Shown here piece after piece: positions 55,020 through 63,193 of a DNA stretch of 64,000 nucleotides. The stretch is taken from contig JADKCL010000016.1 of the NCBI GenBank assembly GCA_016718825.1, positions 124,001 through 188,000 on the forward strand, given 5' to 3'. Position 1 is the stretch's first letter. Every line of letters starts with the position of its first letter. Below the pieces are notes generated by a model that ran no database searches, was not told the DNA's origin, and was given only the letters and a program-made list of their open reading frames with translations. The DNA comes from Bacteroidota bacterium (lineage in GTDB: Bacteria > Bacteroidota > Bacteroidia > J057 > JADKCL01). A program made the position numbers and the translations under genes.

Positions 55020-55661
55020 CTACCCTATTTCTTCTGCCAATGCGAACTTCTGACTGAAGACTGAGGCAAATGAGAATCCGGCGACTTGCCAGAACCAAAC
55101 GCTGCTGAAATAGAATCCGATTCCGAGGCCCAACAAGCCCAAAAAGGACAAGGCCAATGCGGACAAAGCGATCAGCCACGCCTTCCAATATGCAGCACCG
55201 CCCTCAACCACGCGGCGCATGGCCCGCATTGGGTCAAAAATCTCGCGCGGATCAAGCTCCTTGCAATAATGGCTCATGTAGCCTGGCACAGCCACGGTTG
55301 CAATGGTCCACAGGATTCCTGAAAGGATATACAAAACCAAGCTGTCCAATTCTCGCGCAAAATAGCCGCAAATCACTGAGGGGGCATGATACTCGACCAT
55401 TCCCAGAAAGGTCAGAAAACCATGTTTGAAAAGCGCCGGATAATTGTTCCACGAGGGCCAAGCGCTGCGCCCATGCTGCATGTTGTGCACCATCAAAATG
55501 CGATGTCCCATGTTCAGAATCCATCCGATAGGCGGCAGGAAAATGATCCACAATGCGCCGATGACGACCTCTTTGCGGGAAAGCTTGGATTGCAAGGGGA
55601 AACGGAAGGAGGAGCTGAAGCTCAGCGGAGTCTGGAGGTGGATGAGGGGTGATTGCGGCAT
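55020..55661 (-). CDS. DUF4013-like polytopic membrane protein
   Basis: A 213-residue protein with four to five hydrophobic segments and the pattern GALWIIFLPPIGWILNMGHRI, WPSWNNYPALFKHGF, IFDPMRAMRRVVEGGAAYWKAWLI and a final glycine-rich span. The W-x(4)-LF-G and P-x-AM motifs are those of DUF4013, a membrane family of unknown function. The first ATG lies nine bases from the ptuB stop, so it may share a transcript with the defence genes. Confidence 0.7.
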   Translation of the reverse strand: MPQSPLIHLQTPLSFSSSFRFPLQSKLSRKEVVIGALWIIFLPPIGWILNMGHRILMVHNMQHGRSAWPSWNNYPALFKHGFLTFLGMVEYHAPSVICGYFARELDSLVLYILSGILWTIATVAVPGYMSHYCKELDPREIFDPMRAMRRVVEGGAAYWKAWLIALSALALSFLGLLGLGIGFYFSSVWFWQVAGFSFASVFSQKFALAEEIG

Positions 55662-55670
55662 TGGGGGGGA

Positions 55671-56471
55671 TCAATAAATCAGGTCAAGCTTATTGGCAAA
55701 CGCTTCGTCGAGTAGTGTTCCCATTTGTTCGTCCCAAAGATGATTACTTCGAAAGAAGTTACAAAGCTGCTTGAATCGTTCGTCATCCAACAATGCAGTA
55801 GCAACGATGGCCGTATATTGGCTATCTGGCTGAGCAGATTGAAGAATTTCGGTGAACCAAGTCACGTAGCGTCTCTTGTCAGAGGGCGCCGCCAATGTCC
55901 AGTCGATTCTTGAAATGGCATCTGAAATCCGATCTAAATCCTTCAGAACCCGATCCAAAAGCTGGTTGCGCCCCTCCATTTTTCCTCCAAGGTCTGATGT
56001 CAGTCCAAGGTCATCTTCCAAGAGTCCCAACTTCTTGATTGTCGCTTTTCCTAAATCGGTCTTGGAACGCAACAAAAAACCCATAAAACCGTCCATTTCA
56101 ACCTTGCGAATACACAAATGCAGACTTGGGTCTTCGTATCGAGGGTTCAGAAGGCCATCTATTGCTACATCCAACCTGCCTTTTCTCACGTTGCAGCGTT
56201 TACAAATCGGCAAAAGGTTGCTCCAATCAACTACAAGCTTGGGATAGAGATGTTTGGCCTTGAAATGATCGACCTCCAAGAATTTGCTTTCAGAAGTATC
56301 AAATTTCAATTCGCAAAAGGCACATTTCCCTCGCCCCATTTCGTGAAGGCCATCTACGATGCACGGGATTCGCCATACCGTTTTTCCTGTGACTAGATAT
56401 TCCGAAGTCAATTTGGCGACAAACGCGTCTGTAAGCAATGCGGGTTTGGGAATGTCAAGCAATCGGATCAT
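55671..56471 (-). CDS. ptuB: Septu-like HNH nuclease PtuB
   Basis: A 266-residue protein with an N-terminal HNH endonuclease domain: CAFC (Cys50, Cys53), LEVDHFKAKHLYP (catalytic His69), WSNLLPICKRCNVRKG (Asn85, Cys90, Cys93, Asn94, Lys97). This is the TIGR02646-type HNH found in PtuB effectors of Septu and of retrons such as Ec78. The C-terminal 150 residues are helical and unassigned. The ATG overlaps the ptuA stop (ATGA), so translation is coupled. PtuB is the nucleic-acid-cutting partner of the ATPase in anti-phage defence. No reverse transcriptase or msr-msd is nearby. Confidence 0.83.
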   Translation of the reverse strand: MIRLLDIPKPALLTDAFVAKLTSEYLVTGKTVWRIPCIVDGLHEMGRGKCAFCELKFDTSESKFLEVDHFKAKHLYPKLVVDWSNLLPICKRCNVRKGRLDVAIDGLLNPRYEDPSLHLCIRKVEMDGFMGFLLRSKTDLGKATIKKLGLLEDDLGLTSDLGGKMEGRNQLLDRVLKDLDRISDAISRIDWTLAAPSDKRRYVTWFTEILQSAQPDSQYTAIVATALLDDERFKQLCNFFRSNHLWDEQMGTLLDEAFANKLDLIY

Positions 56472-57757
56472 GCGACTTCGGGAGGGGTCAGTGATGCCAA
56501 GTCCAGTTTCAGAAGCCTGCGTGTAACATTATTAGGGTGCAGAATTTTGTCCAACTGGTCAAAAAGTGCCTTTGCTTCAAGATAACGATCCTCGATCACG
56601 GCGTCCTTGAATTTGCGCATCAACTCGCCATAAAGATCAGAATGGGTATGATCCAGCTCCATCAAATCGTGGAGGATTTCCTCTGGAGACCACCCGCTAA
56701 AGGTCGTGTCCTTGTAATTTTTAATAGTGACACCGTTCTCAGTCGAATGCAGTACTGCGAGGTTGACTTTCTTGGCACTTTGCAAAACGAGTGGGCTATG
56801 CGTGGTCACAATGAATTGGACGTTGGGGAAATGCGTCGTCAAGTCATTGAGGATGCGCTGCTGCCAAGATGGATGAAGGTGAAGGTCGATTTCGTCAATG
56901 AGGATGACTGCGGATTCGTAGAAGGGGGTTGACGAATCGGGATAATGATCTATCATTTTTTTTGCGATGTCCGCGACCATGGCTAACATGGTTCTATACC
57001 CCATGCTAAGTTCTGCCATTGGAACTGCAGCCTCATCAATCGCAACCTCTATGAAATTTTGCACCTTTTCATTTGATCGAGCAGTCAAAGTTGCTACTTC
57101 TGGAATCACTTTCCTTATCAACTCCGCGACCATGCTAAATTGATTTTCGGCTTTCTTGTTTCCTATTTTCATCGCATAGTCCAATCTCGCTAAATACTCC
57201 TGTGCATTAATCAATCTATCGTCATGGAAAAAAGTGATCAAATTGATTGGAGAATCGACTAACTCTCCTCTCCCAAGGTATCTACCAGCACCAAATGGAA
57301 AGATCAGTAAGTTCAATAAGGAGACGGTGGTCAGTGGAAAATCAACCCAAGGGGTATCATGGTCAGCGACACGGCCAGTAGATGGCGAACGGTTATCAGG
57401 CATTTTGACCACCAAATCGCCATTTGAAAAGCAATAAGTTGCAAAAGTCCCGCCTAAAAAAACTGGAAAATCCGACGACAACGCACGAAAGGGCATAACC
57501 AAAAAGTTATCTAGGTCGGAATCTTCGTCAAGAGCATTCTCGATTCTTCTCCGAGGCATTGCGACTGGCATCATTCCCAACAGGGAAGTCAACAAAGTTG
57601 TCTTCCCTGTCCCGTTATTCCCCAATATCACGGTGAGCATAACCGGTTTGCCATCATCATCTGTGAGATCAAGCGTCTCTTTGCCTTTAAAGCACTTAAC
57701 GCCCTCCACCGTTAAGGAACCAAAGTACACGGCCTTTTTTTCTGGGCTTTCTGCCAT
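56468..57757 (-). CDS. ptuA: Septu-like AAA/ABC-type ATPase PtuA
   Basis: A 429-residue ATPase of the SMC/OLD-like ABC class. Walker A is GNNGTGKT (residues 46-53), the signature helix ELSMGYRTM lies near 250, Walker B is ILIDEIDLHLHP near 285, and the H-loop TTHSPLVL near 320. The N-terminus FGSLTVEGVKCFKG is typical of such proteins. No Toprim domain is present, which separates it from Gabija or OLD nucleases. Directly coupled to an HNH nuclease gene, it fits PtuA of Septu anti-phage systems. The pair sits between housekeeping genes (the DUF4013/act side and ispG), the usual setting of a defence insertion. Confidence 0.83.
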   Translation of the reverse strand: MAESPEKKAVYFGSLTVEGVKCFKGKETLDLTDDDGKPVMLTVILGNNGTGKTTLLTSLLGMMPVAMPRRRIENALDEDSDLDNFLVMPFRALSSDFPVFLGGTFATYCFSNGDLVVKMPDNRSPSTGRVADHDTPWVDFPLTTVSLLNLLIFPFGAGRYLGRGELVDSPINLITFFHDDRLINAQEYLARLDYAMKIGNKKAENQFSMVAELIRKVIPEVATLTARSNEKVQNFIEVAIDEAAVPMAELSMGYRTMLAMVADIAKKMIDHYPDSSTPFYESAVILIDEIDLHLHPSWQQRILNDLTTHFPNVQFIVTTHSPLVLQSAKKVNLAVLHSTENGVTIKNYKDTTFSGWSPEEILHDLMELDHTHSDLYGELMRKFKDAVIEDRYLEAKALFDQLDKILHPNNVTRRLLKLDLASLTPPEVA

Positions 57758-57864
57758 TTTTGTCGCTTTTGGATCAAATATAGGTAAAACGAGGAAAATT
57801 TGGCAAATGAGCCTAGTGTGCCAGTGTGAGATCGAGTGTGAGTGAAGAGGAGGATCGCGTCGCC

Positions 57865-59763
57865 TTACGGCGCCTCAATCCAATTCCCATCACCGGCGAT
57901 CAAATCGATCAGCCTGTCGACAGCCTCGGCGGTTTTGACGCCTTTGTGGACGACTTCCTTGCCGCGGTAGAGGGCGATTTTGTCGGGACCGACACCGACG
58001 TAGCCGTAGTCGGCATCCGCCATTTCGCCGGGACCGTTGACGATGCAGCCCATGATGCCGATTTTGATGCCTTTGAGGTGCTCGGTGCGCTTGCGGATCC
58101 TTGCCGTCGTTTCCTGCAAGTCAAACAGCGTGCGTCCACAGCTTGGGCAACTGATATATTCCGTCTTGGTGATGCGCAGGCGACTTGCTTGAAAAATGCC
58201 GAAGGTTGTGCGGTTCGTGAGCAGATTTCCCGGACTTACCATCATGCCATCCGCCAGGCCATCCACAAATTGGGCCCCGCTGATGCCTGCAAGAAACAAT
58301 TGCTGTTTGGCATCTTGCGTGAGGCGGTAGGCTTCGGGAAGGTGGTCGTCGTTGTAGAATTCGAATTCGGTCGGGAGATCCGTGTGCAAAAGTACAGGCG
58401 CTTGCACGCCCATGCCTTCGAGGGCGCAAGCGGCATAGCGCCAAGCATGTCCCGCACCGCTGCCCGTCGCATGGATCACCAAAGCCGCATTCGACAGGTC
58501 CAAGCCCTTCAATTCCTCCAATTGCGGTATGCTGATTCGAATGAAATTGAGGGACGTGTGCCGGTTGGCTGCCGCCGCAAACGCAGCAGGCGAAGGCCAA
58601 AGCGGGAAATGGGTTTCCTGGTCACGCAACACCGTCCACAATTCGGCATCGGCAATGCGCTTGAGGCCGCCGGGCAAGGCAATTGCTGGCATTTCGCTAC
58701 CTGTATATATATAGTCGGCAGCCATCTCCGAAATGTTGTACTTGTCCAGGTCAGGCGCGTATAAATAACCGCAGTCAGACAGCGTGGCATAAGTCGGCGC
58801 GACCGAACTGCTGTCTGCAATCACCCTCGGAACATGGTGATTCCCCAAGTTCAGCACGGAATGGGTATCGCGACGCGTGAATTCGAAGGGGTTGTAAATG
58901 ATCTCTGGGAAATTGAGAATTGAGAATTGAGAATTGAGTTGGTTTGGTTTTCCATTTTCAATTCTCAATTCTTCATTTTCCATTCTCAACCCATTCTCAA
59001 ACATGTCCACCAAGAACTTCGCGACAGGGGACTCGTATTCAGGCTCTTCCGTCAAGGAAACGCGTACGGTGTCACCAATGCCATCCATGAGCAGCGCCCC
59101 GATCCCTTGCGCGGATTTGACACGTCCGTCCTCCCCTTCTCCCGCTTCCGTCACGCCGAGGTGCATCGGATAGACTTTGCCGGCCTCCATCATCTTCGCC
59201 GCCAACAGCCGATAGGCCTGCACCATCACCTGCGGATTGCTCGCCTTCATGGACAAGACGACCTGATCGTAGTTGTAGTATTCGCAGATGCGCAGGAATT
59301 CCATGGCGCTCTCGACCATGCCGAGTGGCGTGTCGCCATAACGGCTCAGGATGCGGTCACTCAGCGAACCATGGTTGGTTCCGATGCGCATGGCGGTGCC
59401 GTATTCCTTGCAAATTTTGACCAAGGGGGCGAATCGGCTGTGCAAACGCTCCAATTCGGCTTCATAGCCTGCATCCGTATAATCGATCTGCGCGAATTTT
59501 TTCTTGTCGGCGTAGTTGCCCGGATTTACACGCACCTTTTCGACGATGCGCGCAGCGACCTCGGCAGCATTGGGCGTAAAGTGAATGTCGGCGATCAAGG
59601 GCACGTTGCAACCCAAGGCACGCAAGCGCTCCTTGATGAGCCGTAGGTTCTCGGCCTCCTTGATGCTAGGCGCCGTAATGCGCACATATTCAGCGCCGCT
59701 CGCCGCCATGCGCAAGGTTTGCTGCACCGTGCCTTCGGTATCCATCGTATCGGTCGTGGTCAT
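57865..59763 (-). CDS. ispG: 4-hydroxy-3-methylbut-2-enyl diphosphate synthase IspG (large form), main part
   Basis: The penultimate enzyme of the MEP isoprenoid pathway, reducing the cyclic diphosphate MEcPP to HMBPP. The frame starts MTTTDTMDTEG and has the TIM-barrel motifs VRITAPSIKEAENL, PLIADIHFTP, VRVNPGNY and MRIGTNHGSLSDRI. After the long middle domain of the Bacteroidota/plant type comes the 4Fe-4S domain with SCPSCGRTLFDLQ, MGCIVNGPGEMADADYGYVG. About 34 N-terminal residues lie in another frame (59764-59867) because of a one-base loss. Residues about 255-285 (EELRIENG and NSQFSILNF) are encoded by a heptamer/palindrome insertion not expected in the family. Both points deserve checking. 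Confidence 0.92.
   Translation of the reverse strand: MTTTDTMDTEGTVQQTLRMAASGAEYVRITAPSIKEAENLRLIKERLRALGCNVPLIADIHFTPNAAEVAARIVEKVRVNPGNYADKKKFAQIDYTDAGYEAELERLHSRFAPLVKICKEYGTAMRIGTNHGSLSDRILSRYGDTPLGMVESAMEFLRICEYYNYDQVVLSMKASNPQVMVQAYRLLAAKMMEAGKVYPMHLGVTEAGEGEDGRVKSAQGIGALLMDGIGDTVRVSLTEEPEYESPVAKFLVDMFENGLRMENEELRIENGKPNQLNSQFSILNFPEIIYNPFEFTRRDTHSVLNLGNHHVPRVIADSSSVAPTYATLSDCGYLYAPDLDKYNISEMAADYIYTGSEMPAIALPGGLKRIADAELWTVLRDQETHFPLWPSPAAFAAAANRHTSLNFIRISIPQLEELKGLDLSNAALVIHATGSGAGHAWRYAACALEGMGVQAPVLLHTDLPTEFEFYNDDHLPEAYRLTQDAKQQLFLAGISGAQFVDGLADGMMVSPGNLLTNRTTFGIFQASRLRITKTEYISCPSCGRTLFDLQETTARIRKRTEHLKGIKIGIMGCIVNGPGEMADADYGYVGVGPDKIALYRGKEVVHKGVKTAEAVDRLIDLIAGDGNWIEAP
58911..58990 (-). 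repeat. Heptamer array and inverted complement inside ispG
   Basis: Four exact copies of AATTGAG (58911-58938) are followed after about 20 bases by complementary text (CAATTCTCAATT near 58959-58970, then CATTTTCCATTCTCAA). The two parts can pair into a hairpin. Read on the minus strand the element stays open and encodes about 30 extra residues in IspG. Confidence 0.75.
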
Positions 59764-59867
59764 CGACTGAATGCGAATCGGTTTAATCCACCTAGCGCGA
59801 TGTCGCCGATTTTGACCTCAATAGTTTTGAGACGCTCGCGTTGGAAAATGTTGTTGCAATATTTCAT
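59764..59867 (-). CDS. ispG: IspG N-terminal segment, out of frame with the main part
   Basis: From the ATG at 59867 the frame reads MKYCNNIFQRERLKTIEV and KIGDIALGGLN, the expected IspG N-terminus. It then diverges as RFAFSR and stops, where family members have PIRIQSMTTTDT. Restoring one C to the CC at plus-strand 59780-59781 (GG to GGG) joins it exactly to the main frame. Confidence 0.8.
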
Positions 59868-59977
59868 GGTCTTCAAGGACAAATCGTGATGGAATTTTTG
59901 CGATTGCTGGTGTCAGTTTTTGAAGGCACAAGTTAGGGCCTGGTCGCGACCTGTCCCTACGGGCAAAAAATTCTATT

Positions 59978-60664
59978 TCACAAATCCCCCAATTGCGGGC
60001 GAATGACAATATCTTCTACGACGCTGCGTGCGCTCAAATGCACCGCTGTATGCACCAAAGTGGCAATATCTTCGGCAGGGATAAAGCGCTCTTCGGGGAT
60101 ATTGGCACCGGCCCAGCTCTCGGTGAGGGTTGCTCCGGGAAGGACGGCGATCACGCGGATGCCTTTGGGTTTCATTTCTTCGCGCAGGCTTTTGCTGAAG
60201 CCATGCAAGCCGAATTTGGAGGCAGAATAAGAGCCGCCGGCGCTGTAGGCGGTGATGCTCGCGATGCTGCACATGTTCACCACCGTTCCTTTACCTGCAG
60301 CGATCATGTTGGGCAACAACGCCTTGCTGAGGTAATAGGCGCTGAATAGATTGGTGGCAATGAGCTTTTCGAAGATTTCATCGTCTTCCGAATGCAATTG
60401 ACCAGGGAGGAAAACGCCGCCATTGTTCACGAGGACGTCGAGGGTTCCGTGCTCGGCATTGACGCGGGCAGCGAGGGCTTTCACAGCGGATTTGTCGCTG
60501 AGGTCGCAAACGTAGGTGACAAGGTTGGGCATTTCCGCCTTCGCGGCATCGAGGCCGGCTTGGCCCCTTGCGCAGATCAAAACCTTGTAACCATCCGCAT
60601 AAAACCGCCTCGCAATGGCCAAACCAATGCCTTTGCTGGCGCCTGTGATCAAAATTTGCTTCAT
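59978..60664 (-). CDS. SDR-family oxidoreductase (FabG/3-ketoacyl-reductase-like)
   Basis: A 228-residue short-chain dehydrogenase. The start at 60664 gives MKQILITGASKGIGLAIARR with the cofactor motif at residues 6-13. NNGG replaces the usual NNAG (LVNNGGVFLPG). The catalytic Ser and Tyr/Lys are in CSIASITAYSAGGSYSASKFGLHG. The C-terminus (ARSVVEDIVIRPQLGDL) is the ending common to YdfG-like members. An in-frame start 45 codons upstream is not supported by family length. Substrate unknown. Confidence 0.88.
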   Translation of the reverse strand: MKQILITGASKGIGLAIARRFYADGYKVLICARGQAGLDAAKAEMPNLVTYVCDLSDKSAVKALAARVNAEHGTLDVLVNNGGVFLPGQLHSEDDEIFEKLIATNLFSAYYLSKALLPNMIAAGKGTVVNMCSIASITAYSAGGSYSASKFGLHGFSKSLREEMKPKGIRVIAVLPGATLTESWAGANIPEERFIPAEDIATLVHTAVHLSARSVVEDIVIRPQLGDL

Positions 60665-60902
60665 AGCATGCAAAATAAACTGAATTCCCCTACCATGGCC
60701 AAGACGATTTGCACAATCGGTGACCAAACTGAAAATACCATTGACAACGGGGTTTTGTTTGAATTGCAACCCATTTTTCTCCAAAAGACGGAAACCCACG
60801 TTGCCGGTTCCTGAAAATTGCTCAGATTGGAGGCTCTTGGAATTTGGAAAACCGAATCCTTCGACACCTTATATATATGCGCACCATTCAAATCGCAATT
60901 CC

Positions 60903-61073
60903 ATGAAAACTTCAAAAACCATCGGGTATGGAATCCTTTTGCTCCTGCAGCTTACTTTCACCGCATTGATCGGGCTTGAGATCTTTTCAAATGCGCGGAT
61001 GGACATTGGTCCGAAAGGAGTATTTGACAATCTATCCATCGATAGACCCGGCAAAGATTTCTGGATTAGCTGA
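60903..61073 (+). CDS. Small single-span membrane protein
   Basis: A 56-residue protein, MKTSKT start, with one hydrophobic segment (GYGILLLLQLTFTALIGLEIF) and a short hydrophilic tail (DNLSIDRPGKDFWIS). The N-terminal MKTSKTxxYGI resembles the starts of the three membrane proteins that follow (MKTNKTLYAI, NNKTLYGI, KTNKTVYAL), so it may be a truncated relative. It lies 26 bases upstream of the first of them. Confidence 0.55.
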   Translation: MKTSKTIGYGILLLLQLTFTALIGLEIFSNARMDIGPKGVFDNLSIDRPGKDFWIS

Positions 61074-61099
61074 ATCGAACAATTTAATACCTTTACAAT

Positions 61100-61480
61100 A
61101 TGAAAACCAATAAGACCCTCTACGCCATTTTGGCCTTTGCACCACTGATTCTGCTCATTCCGATGATGCTGATGATGTTTTCCATGTTTACCGAGATCCT
61201 GGATCACCCGATGCGGTACCAAAACGGCGAAATGCCGGATTCCTTCATCGGTATCTTTCTGATGTCGATGGTCGTAGGCGTTTTCGGGCTGATCGGAATC
61301 ATCATGTATGTCATTCATGCTACCAAAAACAAACACATCTCGGACAGCAATCGCACGATGTGGGTTTTGGTGATTGTATTGGCAAGCACTATCGGCATGA
61401 TCGTCTACTACTTCAATTGGATTCGCAAGGAAGACGAATTAAATGCCAATTTGCCACAGGGTCAGGATCAGTGGCGGTAG
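61100..61480 (+). CDS. PLDc_N-like small membrane protein, paralogue 1
   Basis: A 126-residue protein with three hydrophobic segments. GLIGIIMYVIHATKNKHISDSNRTMWVLVIVLASTIGMIVYYFNWI (key parts IMYVIHATKN and RTMWVLVIV, YYFNWI) matches the PLDc_N pattern of two helices joined by a short loop with an R-x(2)-W motif. No phospholipase catalytic HKD domain is attached. It is followed by two paralogues, 39 and 72 bases apart. Confidence 0.7.
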   Translation: MKTNKTLYAILAFAPLILLIPMMLMMFSMFTEILDHPMRYQNGEMPDSFIGIFLMSMVVGVFGLIGIIMYVIHATKNKHISDSNRTMWVLVIVLASTIGMIVYYFNWIRKEDELNANLPQGQDQWR

Positions 61481-61519
61481 ATCTTATCGATTCTTTTTTC
61501 CACCTTCAATTTTCATTCG

Positions 61520-61897
61520 ATGGAATCCAACAACAAAACGCTGTACGGCATCTTGGCTTTTGGCCCGATTGTCCTCATTCTCATTGGTTTTATCGGCATG
61601 ATCGGCACCGCTGTTGCTGAGGTAGGGGCCCACAGTTCGGAACCACCCGCAATCTTCTGGGCTTTCTTCGCCTTGATCATGATCTCCGGTATACTGAGCC
61701 TGGTCAGCTTGATCATGTTTATCATTCACATCAGCCGTAACACACAGCTTGACGATGGCGCCAGGATCGGTTGGATCATCGGGATGCTGTTTGTGCATGG
61801 CGTCGTTGCCATCGTGTACTTTTTCATGTACGTCGCAAAGGATCAGCCTTTACCGGTCCAAGACTATCAGGATCCGAAGAATCCTTGGGACGCCTGA
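61520..61897 (+). CDS. PLDc_N-like small membrane protein, paralogue 2
   Basis: A 125-residue paralogue: NNKTLYGILAFGPIVLILIGFIGMIG, then ILSLVSLIMFIIHISRN, GARIGWIIGMLFVHGVVAIVYFFMYVAKD. The loop motif is R-IGW here in place of R-MW. The C-terminal tail is Pro- and Asp-rich. Confidence 0.7.
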   Translation: MESNNKTLYGILAFGPIVLILIGFIGMIGTAVAEVGAHSSEPPAIFWAFFALIMISGILSLVSLIMFIIHISRNTQLDDGARIGWIIGMLFVHGVVAIVYFFMYVAKDQPLPVQDYQDPKNPWDA

Positions 61898-61969
61898 ACG
61901 CGGCCCCGCCTTCGACAAAATTTTGAGTTGGAAGGCAGAATGTGAACTTTCAAAGTGTATCTTTCGAAT

Positions 61970-62353
61970 ATGAAAAAAACGAATAAGACGGTCTACGCAT
62001 TGATGGCTTTTGGCCCGATCATTTTGATCATTCTGGCGATTGTGCCGATTTTTTTGGTCGCAGCCGCAGTCGATGAAGGTCGGAACACAAATCTAGATCG
62101 TGATTCGGGTCTGTTTCTGGTGTTTTTCATCATTGCCATGATGGTCGTCGGCGGAATTTTGTCGCTCGTAAGCATGATCATGTACATCATGCACATCGCC
62201 AAAAATCCTAGAATTCCTGAAGATCATCGCATTGCATGGATTCTTGGAATGGTTTTGGCAAACGGCATTACCAACATCATCTACTTTTTCGTGTACATTG
62301 CCAAGGAGGAGGAATACATTCCACCGCAACAAAATACCTCACAATGGGGGTGA
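61970..62353 (+). CDS. PLDc_N-like small membrane protein, paralogue 3
   Basis: A 127-residue paralogue: KTNKTVYALMAFGPIILIILAIVP, ILSLVSMIMYIMHIAKN, HRIAWILGMVLANGITNIIYFFVYIAKEEE. It is closer to paralogue 2 than to 1. The start at 61970 is preferred over an earlier in-frame Met. TATCTTTC just upstream (61959-61966) is close to the -7 promoter consensus. Confidence 0.7.
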   Translation: MKKTNKTVYALMAFGPIILIILAIVPIFLVAAAVDEGRNTNLDRDSGLFLVFFIIAMMVVGGILSLVSMIMYIMHIAKNPRIPEDHRIAWILGMVLANGITNIIYFFVYIAKEEEYIPPQQNTSQWG

Positions 62354-62452
62354 GCATCGACCGCTTTGTAACCATTTCAAAGTAAATACGCTTCTGAAGT
62401 TCCGCTTTTCCTTCTTTCGTTATTCAAGGGGAGCGTCTATATTTGGGGATTC

Positions 62453-63190
62453 ATGAAGATACTCTACCATATCGGCAGGTACTTGACGCTTTTGGGCAGC
62501 TTTTTTAAGTCGCCCGAGAAGTTTTCCGTCTATTGGAACCTGATTCTCGTCGAATGCAACGCCATTGGCGTGGGGTCGGTCCTGATCGTGGTGCTGATTT
62601 CCGTGTTTATCGGCGCGGTTATGACCGTGCAAACAGCCTATCAATTGGAGTCTCCTCTCCTACCCGACTCCTTGATCGGTACCACCGTGGCCAACAGTTC
62701 GATGCTCGAATTGGCACCCACCGTGACTTCGCTTGTGTTGGCGGGCAAGGTCGGATCTGCGATTGCTTCGCAATTGGGCACCATGCGCGTGACCGAACAG
62801 GTCGATGCGCTGGAAGTGATGGGCATCAATTCGGCGACGTATTTGATCTTCCCGAAGATTGTTGCAGCGCTGATCACGTTTCCTTTGCTGATCATCCTTG
62901 CAGCTTTTTTGCAAATGGCCGGCGGATTGGTCGCAGGCGATTTGACGGGCGAAGTTGCCTCCGTGGACTTCATCGCAGGGATGCAGGAATACTTTCAGGT
63001 ATTCTACATCAACTTCATGATTCTCAAGGCTGTCGTATTCGGATTTATCATCAGTTCGATTGCAGCCTACCAAGGTTACCATGTGCGCGGTGGCGCCTTG
63101 GAAGTTGGACAAGGAAGCACCCGCGCGGTGGTGTTTTCCTGCATCGTGATTCTTCTTGCCGACTTTACGCTCGCTAAACTTTTGATCTAA
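62453..63190 (+). CDS. mlaE: MlaE-type ABC transporter permease
   Basis: A 245-residue permease of the MlaE/YrbE/Ttg2B family, the inner-membrane channel of phospholipid transporters that maintain outer-membrane asymmetry. Family motifs are ELAPTVTSLVLAGKVGSAIASQLGTMRVTEQVDALEVMGINS and FPKIVAALITFPLLIILA (key parts GKVGSAIASQLGTM, EQVDALEVMG), with five to six spans. The ATPase gene follows after three bases; an MCE-domain protein would be expected beyond the window. Confidence 0.93.
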   Translation: MKILYHIGRYLTLLGSFFKSPEKFSVYWNLILVECNAIGVGSVLIVVLISVFIGAVMTVQTAYQLESPLLPDSLIGTTVANSSMLELAPTVTSLVLAGKVGSAIASQLGTMRVTEQVDALEVMGINSATYLIFPKIVAALITFPLLIILAAFLQMAGGLVAGDLTGEVASVDFIAGMQEYFQVFYINFMILKAVVFGFIISSIAAYQGYHVRGGALEVGQGSTRAVVFSCIVILLADFTLAKLLI

Positions 63191-63193
63191 GGC

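Noticed and set aside
55671..57757. A retron (Ec78-like) instead of stand-alone Septu
   Set aside because: No reverse transcriptase frame and no msr-msd-like structured spacer in the flanks.
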